Assembly (NCBI RefSeq): GCF_001426185.1
Contig: NZ_LMRP01000004.1
Span: forward strand, 134,405 to 198,404
Source: Rhodococcus sp. Leaf247
GTDB lineage: Bacteria > Actinomycetota > Actinomycetes > Mycobacteriales > Mycobacteriaceae
Reading direction: 5' to 3'
Length of the DNA: 64,000 nucleotides
A program made the translations under genes and the position numbers. Below, piece after piece: positions 47,702-56,250 of this stretch. How positions within the stretch are numbered: position 1 is the first letter of the stretch; the number at the start of each line of letters is the position of its first letter. The notes under the pieces were generated by a model. The model was not told the origin of the DNA and did not search any database. It was given only the letters and a program-made list of their open reading frames with translations.

Positions 47702-47714
47702 CTGTCGGAGACAG
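47702..47714. promoter_or_regulatory. Candidate operator before the allantoin operon
   Basis: CTGTC-GGA-GACAG is an exact 5-bp-arm inverted repeat, 31 bp before the first ATG of the allantoin operon. No regulator gene lies beside it. Confidence 0.35.
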
Positions 47715-47745
47715 ATCCACCAGTGGAACGAGAGGACTGGACACC

Positions 47746-48150
47746 ATGGCCGAACTGTTCTGCAACGGAGGAGCCATGCGTGGCGGCAACCTCCACCACA
47801 ATGTGTCCGCGCATACCTTCCTCGGCTCCGTGACGACGGCTCCGAACTACCGCTTCTTCGCCGTGCGGGACGAGTTCCCCGGCCTGCTCCTCACGGAGAC
47901 GGGCGGCGCCTCGATCGCCGGTGAGCTCTACGACGTGCCGATGGAGAACATCCGCACCGACTTCCTCCCGGAGGAGCCGGCCGAGCTCGAACTGTCGGTG
48001 ATCGAGCTCGCCGACGGACGTTCGGTCATGGCCGTCGTCCTGCGGCCGGGGCTGGTCGACTCGATCGCGGACGATCTGACCGAGATCACCGACCTCGGCG
48101 GTTGGCGCGCGTACCGCGGATTGCCCGACCCCGACATTGCAGGAGCTTGA
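47746..48150 (+). CDS. Allophanate hydrolase C-terminal-like protein (stand-alone)
   Basis: 134 residues similar to the C-terminal (AH_C) domain of allophanate hydrolase, a gamma-glutamylcyclotransferase-like fold: LFCNGGAMRGGNLHHNV and TTAPNYRFFAVRDEFPGLL are typical. The amidase domain of full allophanate hydrolase is missing, so it is a separate small protein. In full-length enzymes this domain handles N-carboxy intermediates of urea breakdown. It is the first gene of the allantoin operon, 3 bp before allantoicase. Confidence 0.8.
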   Translation: MAELFCNGGAMRGGNLHHNVSAHTFLGSVTTAPNYRFFAVRDEFPGLLLTETGGASIAGELYDVPMENIRTDFLPEEPAELELSVIELADGRSVMAVVLRPGLVDSIADDLTEITDLGGWRAYRGLPDPDIAGA

Positions 48151-48153
48151 CGA

Positions 48154-49206
48154 GTGAGCGATTTCCTCGCCTTCCCCGATCTCGCGTCCCGCGCTCTCGG
48201 AGGGTCCGTCAGCGCCGCGAACGACGAACTCTTCGCGCAGCGCGAGAACCTGATCAAGCCGACGGCCCCGTTCTTCGACCCCACCGAATTCGGTCACAAG
48301 GGCAAGGTCTACGACGGCTGGGAGACGCGTCGACGGCGGGACGAGGGCCACGATTACGCGATCGTTCGACTGGGCGCCGCGGGCATCGTGCACGGAGTGG
48401 TCGTGGACACCGCGTACTTCCGCGGCAACTATCCACCGTTCGTCTCCGTCGAGGCGGCGTCGATCGAGGGATATCCGTCCGCCGGGGACATCCTGAATGC
48501 GCACTGGCACACGCTCGTCGACAAGTCGCCGGCCGACGGCGACACCGCCAACCTCTACCCGGTCTCGGACGGCCGTCGGTGGACGCATGTCCGCCTGTCG
48601 ATCTACCCGGACGGGGGAGTGGCGCGACTGCGGGTGCACGGTGAGGTGGTGCCCGACGCACGTTTCCTGGGAGGAACGGTGGATCTGCTGGCGGCCGAGA
48701 ACGGTGGCCGGCTGGTCGAGTGCTCCGACGCGTTCTACGCCTCGCCCGCCAACATCATTCTCCCCGGTCGCGCCCGGAACATGGGGGAGGGCTGGGAGAA
48801 CTCGCGTCGACGTGGCGGTGGGAACGACTTCGCCGTCTTCGCGCTGGGTGTTGCCGGCGTGCCGCGGCACGTGGAGATCGACACGTCCTACTACGTGGGC
48901 AATGCGCCGGGCTGGGCGTCGCTGCGGACCGTCGACGCCCGGACGGCCGACGTGGACGACCCCGCCGCCTGGACCGAGGTGCTGGCGAGAACCGCCGTCC
49001 AGCCCGACACGCGGCACATGCTGCTGCTCGACGACGCCCCGGCCGCAACGCATCTGAGATTGGACGTCTATCCCGACGGGGGTCTGTCACGACTGCGGCT
49101 CTTCGGGGATCCCGACGACCGCTCGCGTGACGACGCCCGCATGCGCTGGTGGTCGGCGCTCCCCGAGGAACATCGCGCACTGGTACCCGAGCAGGCACCG
49201 GCATGA
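48154..49206 (+). CDS. alc: Allantoicase
   Basis: 350-residue enzyme that splits allantoate into urea and ureidoglycolate. Two related jelly-roll domains are seen, each with the pattern YDGWETRRRRDEGHDYAIVRLG / GEGWENSRRRGGGNDFAVFALG followed by D-T/S-Y-x-x-GN. Length is normal. GTG 48154 is 3 bp after the preceding stop, and its own stop overlaps allB by ATGA. Together with allB it converts allantoin to ureidoglycolate. Confidence 0.94.
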   Translation: MSDFLAFPDLASRALGGSVSAANDELFAQRENLIKPTAPFFDPTEFGHKGKVYDGWETRRRRDEGHDYAIVRLGAAGIVHGVVVDTAYFRGNYPPFVSVEAASIEGYPSAGDILNAHWHTLVDKSPADGDTANLYPVSDGRRWTHVRLSIYPDGGVARLRVHGEVVPDARFLGGTVDLLAAENGGRLVECSDAFYASPANIILPGRARNMGEGWENSRRRGGGNDFAVFALGVAGVPRHVEIDTSYYVGNAPGWASLRTVDARTADVDDPAAWTEVLARTAVQPDTRHMLLLDDAPAATHLRLDVYPDGGLSRLRLFGDPDDRSRDDARMRWWSALPEEHRALVPEQAPA

Positions 49207-50546
49207 TGGACGTCGTCTTCCGGGCGCCGCGAGCGATCGTGACCGGACCCGACGGCCGACAGGTGGAGACCTCCTGCGCGGTCGGGGTGGTCGACGGCCG
49301 GATCGCGGTGATCGGCGGAATCGACGACGTGATCGACGCGACCACTGTCGTCGACCTCGCCGACGACGAGGTCCTGCTCCCCGGGTTGGTCGACACGCAT
49401 GTCCATGTCAACGAGCCGGGGCGTACCGAGTGGGAGGGCTTCGCGAGCGCGACCGCCGCAGCCGCTGCGGGCGGCGTGACCACGGTGATCGACATGCCGC
49501 TCAACAGCATTCCCTCGACGGTGTCCACAGAGGCGCTGGCCGTCAAGCGTGACGTGGCCGGCCCGCAGGCACGAGTGAACGTGGGGTTCTGGGGTGGCGC
49601 CGTACCCGGCAACGTCGGCGATCTCCGACCGATGCACGACGCCGGAGTCTTCGGGTTCAAGTGTTTCCTGCTGCATTCCGGAGTCGACGAGTTCCCACCG
49701 CTCTCGCCGGTCGAACTCGAGGCGGCGATGGTGGAGATCGCGTCCTTCGACGGACTTCTCATCGTGCACGCCGAGGACTCGCGCATCATCGCGGAGTCCG
49801 AGAACGACGGCGGCCGTGAGTATGCCGACTTCCTGGCCTCGCGGCCCCGCGCTGCGGAGAACACCGCGATCGCCGACGTGATCGCCGCGTCGACACGCAC
49901 GGGGTGCAGGGTCCACATCCTGCACCTCTCGAGCGCCGAGGCGGTGCCGCTGGTCGCCGAGGCCAAGCGAGCCGGTGTCCGCATCACCGCGGAGACGTGC
50001 CCGCATTACCTGTCGTTCGCCGCCGAGGAGATCTCGGACGGCGCCACTCAGTTCAAGTGCTGCCCGCCGATCCGTGAGGCGGGCAATCGAGATGCGTTGT
50101 GGCAGGCGCTGTCCGACGGTGTGATCGATACCGTGGTCACCGACCATTCGCCGTGCACCGCGGAGCTGAAGCGGTTCGACATCGGTGATTTCGGCGCAGC
50201 GTGGGGCGGTATCGCGTCGTTGCAGGTGTCGTTGTCCGCGGTGTGGTCCGAGGCCCGCCGGCGAGGGCACGGATTGACCGACGTCGTCACGTGGATGGCG
50301 GTGGCCACGTCGGCTCAGGTGGGGTTGGCCTCGAAGGGGTCCGTCGAGGTGGGCAGGGACGCGGATCTGATCGTGTTCGCACCCGATCAGGACTTCGTCG
50401 TGCATGCGGCGGAGCTGCGGCACAAGAACCCTGTCACCGCGTACGACGATCGTCGTCTGAGCGGTGTCGTGCGGTCGACGTGGCTCGCGGGCGTGCGTGT
50501 CGATCTCGACGGGGATCCGCAGGGAGTGCTGCTCGACCGCGAGTGA
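49203..50546 (+). CDS. allB: Allantoinase
   Basis: 447-residue amidohydrolase that opens allantoin to allantoate. The metal site is complete: HVH in VDTHVHVNEPGRTEWEG, the carboxylatable Lys in GFKCFLLHSG, His in IVHAED and HLSSAEA, and Asp in TDHSPC. It overlaps allantoicase by 4 bp. Downstream steps (ureidoglycolate lyase, glyoxylate carboligase) are not in the window. Confidence 0.95.
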   Translation: MMDVVFRAPRAIVTGPDGRQVETSCAVGVVDGRIAVIGGIDDVIDATTVVDLADDEVLLPGLVDTHVHVNEPGRTEWEGFASATAAAAAGGVTTVIDMPLNSIPSTVSTEALAVKRDVAGPQARVNVGFWGGAVPGNVGDLRPMHDAGVFGFKCFLLHSGVDEFPPLSPVELEAAMVEIASFDGLLIVHAEDSRIIAESENDGGREYADFLASRPRAAENTAIADVIAASTRTGCRVHILHLSSAEAVPLVAEAKRAGVRITAETCPHYLSFAAEEISDGATQFKCCPPIREAGNRDALWQALSDGVIDTVVTDHSPCTAELKRFDIGDFGAAWGGIASLQVSLSAVWSEARRRGHGLTDVVTWMAVATSAQVGLASKGSVEVGRDADLIVFAPDQDFVVHAAELRHKNPVTAYDDRRLSGVVRSTWLAGVRVDLDGDPQGVLLDRE

Positions 50547-50554
50547 TCGCTGTT

Positions 50555-50560
50555 TATGCT
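50555..50560 (+). promoter_or_regulatory. Leaderless -10 (TATGCT) for the hydroxyacid dehydrogenase
   Basis: TATGCT is followed by 6 nt and ATG 50567. It suggests that this gene is not transcribed only with allB. Confidence 0.55.
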
Positions 50561-50566
50561 CGGACC

Positions 50567-51535
50567 ATGGTGACCGACCGCTCCGTACTCGCGGTGATGC
50601 ACGACGGCGATCGTCCCGTCGGCATGGAGGCTGTGGAAGCGCTGTACGACGTCCGCTACGCCACCGCATCCACCTTTGCCGACGCCGTCGACGGTGCCCG
50701 CGCAATCCTGCTGTGGGACAACATCCGTGAGGCACTGCGCGAGGTGTGGCCGAGGTGCTCCGACCTCGAATGGGTGCACCTCGCTGCGGCCGGGGTGGAC
50801 ACCCTGTTGTTCGACGAACTCGTGGCATCCGATGTCGTGGTGACCAATTCGCGAGGCGTGTTCGACACGCCGATCGCGGAGTTCGTCCTCGCGTCCGTGC
50901 TGGCGATGGCGAAGGACGTCCGGCGCACCGTCGAGCTCGGCAGGGAAGCTCGGTGGCTGCACCGGGAGACCGCGGACGTCGCGGGGGCGCGCGCGATGGT
51001 GGTCGGGACGGGAAGCATCGGCCGCGCCGTCGCACGTCTGCTGCGCGCTGTCGGGATGACCGTGTCGGGCGTCGGCCGCACGGCGCGCACAGGTGATCCC
51101 GACTTCGGGACGGTGCACGCGAGCAGTGACCTGGCTGCCGTCGTGTCGGACAGCGACTACCTGATCCTGATCGCACCGCTGACGCCGTCCACCCGCGGGA
51201 TGGTCGGGCGCGAGGTGTTGACCGCCGCGAAGCCGGGGGTGCGCGTGATCAACGTGGGCCGCGGCGCACTGCTCGACACCGAGGCGCTGGTCGACGGCCT
51301 GCGGACCGGTCAGGTGGGCGGCGCCGCACTCGACGTGTTCGAGACCGAACCACTCCCGCCGGACCACGTCCTGTGGACCCTCGACGACGTGTTGCTGACA
51401 GCGCACATGAGCGGGGACACCACCGGCTGGCGTGAGCGGCTGATCAGCGTGTTCGTCGACAACGCCGACGCGTTCGCCGCAGGTCGGCAGCTGTCCAACG
51501 TCGTCGACAAGAAGCTGGGTTTCGTCCCGAGCTGA
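50567..51535 (+). CDS. D-2-hydroxyacid dehydrogenase (GhrA-like)
   Basis: 322-residue NAD(P)-dependent dehydrogenase. The cofactor loop is VVGTGSIGRAVARLL; the catalytic Arg is in INVGRGALLD, Glu in DVFETEPL, and the usual His position reads LLTAHMSGDT, which keeps the His. Such enzymes reduce glyoxylate or hydroxypyruvate. It lies just after allB; glyoxylate is the end product of allantoin breakdown, so glyoxylate reduction is a reasonable but unproven role. It has its own predicted leaderless promoter. Confidence 0.88.
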   Translation: MVTDRSVLAVMHDGDRPVGMEAVEALYDVRYATASTFADAVDGARAILLWDNIREALREVWPRCSDLEWVHLAAAGVDTLLFDELVASDVVVTNSRGVFDTPIAEFVLASVLAMAKDVRRTVELGREARWLHRETADVAGARAMVVGTGSIGRAVARLLRAVGMTVSGVGRTARTGDPDFGTVHASSDLAAVVSDSDYLILIAPLTPSTRGMVGREVLTAAKPGVRVINVGRGALLDTEALVDGLRTGQVGGAALDVFETEPLPPDHVLWTLDDVLLTAHMSGDTTGWRERLISVFVDNADAFAAGRQLSNVVDKKLGFVPS

Positions 51536-51541
51536 CAGCTA

Positions 51542-51622
51542 CCCCCTCCCCGGCGAGTACGTCCATAGTGTCGTCAGGGGAGCCGGAATCGCGACACTAT
51601 CGGCGTACTCGCGACGAGGGGG
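51542..51622. terminator. 81-bp three-stem inverted repeat between convergent genes
   Basis: Nested complementary arms: CCCCCTC/GAGGGGG (51542-51548, 51616-51622), GCGAGTACG/CGTACTCGC (51553-51561, 51604-51612) and ATAGTGTCG/CGACACTAT (51565-51573, 51592-51600), with an 18-nt loop. It probably terminates both the dehydrogenase gene and the convergent membrane-protein gene. The middle arms recur at 53654-53713. Confidence 0.8.
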
Positions 51623-51630
51623 GTCGGCGC

Positions 51631-52917
51631 TCACCGAGCCTCGGAGGCCGGGACGCGCTCGAGATTCTTGCGGTCGTAGAGCGCCATGACGATCCCGCCG
51701 AGCGCGAGTCCGAGGACGAGGCCCAGCACCGTCATTGCCAGACCGTGCGCCAGGCCGGAGTTCCAGCGGGCGTCGAAGTACAGGATCGACCGCACCGCGA
51801 GGTAGACCTGGTGCATCGGTTCGAACTGGGCCAGCCACCCGAACAGGGCCGGCGACGCCTCGATGGGAATGGTGGCTCCGGCGGACGGCAGCCCGAGGAT
51901 CACGAAGACCACGAGGTTGACCACCAGGCCGGGCGTGCCGAGGACGGCCATCACCGACAGGGCGGTGACGCCGATGGCGGAGATCGCGAGCGTGCCGTAC
52001 ATCCACAGTGCGAGGGAGTGGGGCACCGGCATTCCGAGGGCCGTGGCGATCGCGATATAGAGAGCCGACACGACGACCGCGATGACCACCATGGTCAGCC
52101 ACTTGGCGGCGAGCGTCGCCAACCGGTTCTCTGTCGAGCGGGGACGCTGGCGGAATCGAGCCCCGACTTCGAGGGGGACGTACCCCAGCGCGCTGTCGAT
52201 CAGTGCGTTGGCGATGGTCGCGCCGGTGAACCCGGCCAGCACGAGAAGGAGCGCGAAGTAGAACGACGACAGGCCGAGTCCGGTGCCGCCCGGCAGCGGG
52301 TCATAGGGCGTGACGACGATGTCGATCGGCTGAGCAAGCGTCAACGACGCGGCACCCGACAGCGTGGACCCTTCCGGCAGGGCGCCCGTCACCTGCGCCG
52401 TGAGTTGTTCTCCCAGTGTGCCGTTGGCGGTGTCGAGTGCGGTGTCACCGATGGTGGTGAGGATCGACGATCCCAACGTGCCCGCACGCTGGTTGGTCAG
52501 GATGGTGACCATCGGTTTGTCGATGTCGCCGGCCACGACGCTGGCCTGCGTGAGAATGCCGACCCGCTTGGTGAAGTCGCTGGGGATGACGATGGCGCCG
52601 TAGACCTCACCGTTGGCCAGCATGTTCTGCGCGTCGGCGATGCCGACTCGGCGGAGGTCGATCTTCTCCGGATCGACACCGTCGACGATCCCGGTGGCGA
52701 TCTGTTCGCCGATGTTCGCCTGCTGACCGTTCGGGAGGACGTCGCCCTCGTCGCTGACCACCAGTGCGACCGGGAAGTGACGCAGGTTCTCGCGGGGATC
52801 GAGAATGCCGCCGAGGTACAGGGCGGCCAGGAGCGACATGATGATCGAGACGGCCGCAACCGGAACGAGCCAGGTGAGGGGGCGCTTGAATGCGGGTGTG
52901 ACCGTGTCGGGGGACAT
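51631..52917 (-). CDS. YhgE/Pip-type (DUF3533-like) membrane protein
   Basis: 428 residues. One N-terminal membrane segment (about 14-36), an outer domain of about 180 residues (NLRHFPVALVVSDEGD, ANGEVYGAIVIPSDFT), then five membrane segments between about 210 and 410. The build is that of ABC-2-like permeases without an ATPase. Substrate unknown; relatives under TetR control often act in export or envelope stress. It is divergent from the TetR gene, with a perfect operator between them. Confidence 0.82.
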   Translation of the reverse strand: MSPDTVTPAFKRPLTWLVPVAAVSIIMSLLAALYLGGILDPRENLRHFPVALVVSDEGDVLPNGQQANIGEQIATGIVDGVDPEKIDLRRVGIADAQNMLANGEVYGAIVIPSDFTKRVGILTQASVVAGDIDKPMVTILTNQRAGTLGSSILTTIGDTALDTANGTLGEQLTAQVTGALPEGSTLSGAASLTLAQPIDIVVTPYDPLPGGTGLGLSSFYFALLLVLAGFTGATIANALIDSALGYVPLEVGARFRQRPRSTENRLATLAAKWLTMVVIAVVVSALYIAIATALGMPVPHSLALWMYGTLAISAIGVTALSVMAVLGTPGLVVNLVVFVILGLPSAGATIPIEASPALFGWLAQFEPMHQVYLAVRSILYFDARWNSGLAHGLAMTVLGLVLGLALGGIVMALYDRKNLERVPASEAR

Positions 52918-52959
52918 GTTCGATAGACCTCTCGTCCGTCAGCCGGAGCGACCGGCGCT

Positions 52960-52977
52960 CGATACAGTTCTGTATCG
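52960..52977. promoter_or_regulatory. Perfect 18-bp TetR operator
   Basis: CGATACAGTTCTGTATCG has exact 8-bp arms around TT. It lies 42 bp before the membrane-protein start and 45 bp before the TetR start, and it includes possible -10 sequences in both directions (TATCGT, TATCGA), so binding would repress both genes. Confidence 0.85.
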
Positions 52978-53022
52978 TAGGTGTCGAGGACGATCATGCA
53001 CCACACGAACGACGGAGGCAAC

Positions 53023-53703
53023 GTGACCGCAGGAACATCCGGGCGATCGCGGAACAGGGCGGAAACTCGTGAGCGCGTGCTCGACGGAGCGAAGGACGTG
53101 TTCCTCGAGCGGGGTTTCGGCCGGTCCACGCCCGAGCAGATCTGCGAGCGCGCGGGGTACACGCGGGGGGCGTTCTACTCGAATTTCTCGTCCATGGACG
53201 AGGTGTTCCTGGCGCTCTGGACGCGTCAGGCGGCGGTGGTGTCGCAGCGGGTCCGGGCCGCCATCGAGGCCGTCGACTACGGCGACATCCGCCGCGATCG
53301 GACGGACAGCCGCGAGTTCCTCGACCTCGTCGTCGAGGCGCTGGGCGGCCTGGTCGTCGACGTGTCGTGGCACGTCCTGATGGCGGAGTTCGGCGCCCAT
53401 GCCGCGCGCAATCCGGAACTGGCGGTGCTGGTGACCGAACACCGCGCAGCGTTACGAGAAGCCCTGCGGCCCATGATCGTTCGCGGACTCGCTCTTTTCG
53501 GCCGAGAGGTCGCGGTGGACGACGACACGTTGGGTCGCGGTGTCGTGGCGGCGTTCGAGGGCGCCATGTCGCAAGCGATGATCGAGCCCGACAACCCTCG
53601 TCCGGCCCGCCTGGCCGTCGAGTTGGTCGGCGCCGTCATCTGGTCCTACTCCCGCGAGTACGTCGATACCGTCGCTGACGAGGCTCGGATCACGACGATA
53701 TGA
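53023..53703 (+). CDS. TetR-family transcriptional regulator
   Basis: 226 residues. The N-terminal helix-turn-helix is at about 13-58 (RERVLDGAKDVFLERGFGRSTPEQICERAGYTRGAFYSNF, AcrR-like). The ligand domain is not assignable to a known inducer. GTG 53023 has GGAGG 4 nt upstream; ATG 52996 with GAGG is an alternative that adds nine residues. It is divergent from the membrane-protein gene it presumably represses. Its last codons are part of an inverted repeat that continues past the stop. Confidence 0.88.
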   Translation: MTAGTSGRSRNRAETRERVLDGAKDVFLERGFGRSTPEQICERAGYTRGAFYSNFSSMDEVFLALWTRQAAVVSQRVRAAIEAVDYGDIRRDRTDSREFLDLVVEALGGLVVDVSWHVLMAEFGAHAARNPELAVLVTEHRAALREALRPMIVRGLALFGREVAVDDDTLGRGVVAAFEGAMSQAMIEPDNPRPARLAVELVGAVIWSYSREYVDTVADEARITTI

Positions 53704-53716
53704 CCGTACTCGCGGG
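53651..53716. terminator. Hairpin element overlapping the end of the TetR gene
   Basis: Perfect 12-bp arms CCCGCGAGTACG (53651-53662, coding) and CGTACTCGCGGG (53705-53716). The inner 9-bp arms and the 51-bp arm spacing equal those at 51553-51612, and about 23 of the 42 bases between the arms also agree. Confidence 0.65.
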
Positions 53717-53730
53717 GGGATGACGAGGGC

Positions 53731-54834
53731 TCAGAACGCCCGTTCGTACTGCGGGGGAGTGCCGGGGGCGATCTCGGCGCCCAGTTCGCGCGCCGCGCGC
53801 CGTGCCCAGTACGGGTCACGCAGGAGCTCGCGAGCCAGGAACACGGCCACGGCCTCGCCGGTGCTGACGATGTCCTCGGCCTGCTTGGGCTCGGTGATCA
53901 AGCCCACCGCCGCTGCCGGCATGGTCGTCTCGTTCTGGATGCGCCGCGCGAACGGGACCTGGTAGCCGGGTTCGACCGGAATCGACGCCTTGGCGACGTT
54001 GCCACCGGTGGACACGTCGACCAGGTCGACTCCGTGATCGGTCAGGCGGTCCGCGAGCATGACGGTCTGGTCGGGGGTCCAGGCCTCCGAATCGACGCCG
54101 CGCTCCTCGCCGGTCCAGTCGGTTGCCGACACCCGTACGAACACGGCCTTCTCGGCGGGCCAGACCTCGCGGACCGCGTCGACCAGACGCAGCAGGAAGC
54201 GGATGCGGTTGTCGAAGCTGCCGCCGTACTCGTCGGTGCGCAGATTACTGGCGGCGGAGAGGAACTGGTGCGCCAGGTAGCCGTGCGCTGCATGCACCTC
54301 GGCCACCTCGAAACCTGCCCGGTCGGCGCGGATCGCTGCGGACCGGAAGTCGTCGACGACGCGGTCGATGTCCGCGATCGTCATCTCGCGCGGAGCCGGG
54401 TAGTGCCCGAACTCGACGGCGCTGGGGCCGACCGTCTCCCACGCCAACGCGTGGTCCGCAGCCAGCGGCTTCCCGCCGCGCCACGGTGCCTCGGTCGATG
54501 CCTTGCGGCCCGCGTGCGCGAGCTGGATGGCCGGAACGCTGCCGTATCGGGTGATCGAGGCCACCACCTCGGCCAGCGCATCCGCCTGCGTGTCGTTCCA
54601 GATGCCGAGATCCCACGGGGTGATGCGTCCCTCGGGGCTGACAGCAGCCGCCTCGGTCATGACCATCCCGACACCGCCGACGGCGCGGGACTCGAGGTGC
54701 GTGCGATGCCAGTCGTTGACGGCTCCGGTGTTCGGACCCTCGGCATCGGCCGAGTACTGACACATCGGCGACATCCACACCCGATTCGGCACAGTCACTC
54801 CACGAAGAGTCAACGGTTCGAACAACACACTCAC
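53731..54834 (-). CDS. Old yellow enzyme-family NADH:flavin oxidoreductase (YqjM-like)
   Basis: 367-residue FMN enzyme that reduces activated C=C bonds. The YqjM-type Cys is in [13 protein letters not shown] near residue 25; the substrate His pair is in [12 protein letters not shown]. The GRKAST segment and the C-terminal Arg-rich [13 protein letters not shown] also fit. Start GTG 54834 has AAGGA 8 nt upstream. It is convergent with the TetR gene and divergent from proA. Physiological substrate is unknown. Confidence 0.92.
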   Translation of the reverse strand: MSVLFEPLTLRGVTVPNRVWMSPMCQYSADAEGPNTGAVNDWHRTHLESRAVGGVGMVMTEAAAVSPEGRITPWDLGIWNDTQADALAEVVASITRYGSVPAIQLAHAGRKASTEAPWRGGKPLAADHALAWETVGPSAVEFGHYPAPREMTIADIDRVVDDFRSAAIRADRAGFEVAEVHAAHGYLAHQFLSAASNLRTDEYGGSFDNRIRFLLRLVDAVREVWPAEKAVFVRVSATDWTGEERGVDSEAWTPDQTVMLADRLTDHGVDLVDVSTGGNVAKASIPVEPGYQVPFARRIQNETTMPAAAVGLITEPKQAEDIVSTGEAVAVFLARELLRDPYWARRAARELGAEIAPGTPPQYERAF

Positions 54835-54935
54835 GACGGCGTCCTTCCATGTCCGGTTGCAGGCGCACGAGATACCCCTGCTCTCCCTCGGAAGAACCAC
54901 CGAACGCCCCGAACATTCCCGACCGGCCCCTGACC

Positions 54936-54941
54936 TATCCT
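54936..54941 (+). promoter_or_regulatory. Leaderless -10 (TATCCT) for proA
   Basis: TATCCT is followed by 6 nt and GTG 54948. Confidence 0.55.
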
Positions 54942-54947
54942 GGCTGT

Positions 54948-56216
54948 GTGACTGTTACCACGACCAGCACCGGCGTCGACCTGGAGGCGGGGGTTCACGC
55001 TGCCGCTCGCCGCGCGCGGGTGGCGTCGCGTGCTCTCGCCCTGCTCACGACGGCGCAGAAGAACGATGCGCTGCATGCCGCGGCCGACGCGCTGCTCGCC
55101 TCGTCGGACGCGATCCTCGCCGCGAACACCGTGGACCTCGAGTCCGCCGACGCGTCGGGAACTCCGCCGTCGCAGCTGGACCGCCTGCGCCTGACGCCCG
55201 ACCGGATCGACGGCATCGCCGCGGGACTCCGGCAGGTGGCGTCGCTTCCCGACCCCGTGGGGGAGATGCGCGACGGCCGGACCCTGCCGAACGGCCTGGA
55301 GATCCGTCAGGTCGCCGTACCGCTGGGCGTCGTCGGCATGATCTACGAGGCGCGGCCCAACGTCACCGTCGATGCGTTCGGATTGACGCTGAAGTCCGGG
55401 AACGCCGTGCTGCTGCGTGGGTCGTCCTCCGCCGCGCGGTCCAACGAGGCGCTCGTCGGTGTCCTGCGCAGCGCCCTGAGCGCCATCGGGCTGCCCGCGG
55501 ATGCCGTGCAGCTGCTCTCCAGCGAGGACCGAGCCACGGTGACCCACCTGATCCGTGCCCGCGGCCTCGTCGACGTCGTCATCCCCCGCGGCGGCGCGGG
55601 CCTGATCTCGGCGGTCGTGCGGGACGCGACGGTCCCCACCATCGAGACCGGCGTCGGCAACTGCCACGTGTACGTACATTCCTCCGCCGACCTGGACATG
55701 GCCGAGCGCATCGTGCTCAACGCCAAGACCCGACGCGTCAGCGTGTGCAACGCGGCCGAGACCGTGCTGATCGACGCCGCCATCGCCGACGTGGCCGTTC
55801 CCCGACTGGTACAGGCGCTGTCCGACAACGGCGTTCGCATCCACGGTGACCTGCCCGGTCTCATTCCCGCGACGGACGAGGACTGGGGAACGGAGTACCT
55901 GTCCGACGACATCGCTCTCGCGGTCGTCGACGGTGTGGACGCGGCGATCGAGCACATCGACACCTGGGGAACCGGGCACACCGAGGCCATCGTCGCGTCC
56001 GATCTCGCTGCGGCGCGGGCGTTCACGATGCGTGTCGACGCCGCCGCCGTCATGGTCAACGCGTCCACCGCCTTCACCGACGGTGAGCAGTTCGGCTTCG
56101 GCGCCGAAATCGGCATCTCGACCCAGAAACTGCACGCACGCGGCCCGATGGGTCTCCGCGAACTCACCTCGACCAAGTGGATCGTGCAGGGCGACGGCCA
56201 CATCCGTCCGGCCTGA
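54948..56216 (+). CDS. proA: Glutamate-5-semialdehyde dehydrogenase (gamma-glutamyl phosphate reductase)
   Basis: 422-residue second enzyme of proline synthesis. The catalytic Cys is near residue 267 in SVCNAAETV; the family motif [17 protein letters not shown] and the [10 protein letters not shown] loop are present. GTG 54948 has no Shine-Dalgarno but a -10 just upstream. It reopens the conserved gene order after the accessory island, far from proB. Confidence 0.96.
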   Translation: MTVTTTSTGVDLEAGVHAAARRARVASRALALLTTAQKNDALHAAADALLASSDAILAANTVDLESADASGTPPSQLDRLRLTPDRIDGIAAGLRQVASLPDPVGEMRDGRTLPNGLEIRQVAVPLGVVGMIYEARPNVTVDAFGLTLKSGNAVLLRGSSSAARSNEALVGVLRSALSAIGLPADAVQLLSSEDRATVTHLIRARGLVDVVIPRGGAGLISAVVRDATVPTIETGVGNCHVYVHSSADLDMAERIVLNAKTRRVSVCNAAETVLIDAAIADVAVPRLVQALSDNGVRIHGDLPGLIPATDEDWGTEYLSDDIALAVVDGVDAAIEHIDTWGTGHTEAIVASDLAAARAFTMRVDAAAVMVNASTAFTDGEQFGFGAEIGISTQKLHARGPMGLRELTSTKWIVQGDGHIRPA

Positions 56217-56250
56217 CTCCCACTTCCACTCCGTACGAAAGGCCACCCGC

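Noticed and set aside
49068..51176. Long open frame on the minus strand opposite allB and the dehydrogenase
   Set aside because: Arg/Pro-rich translation without motifs; the plus-strand genes have complete active sites.
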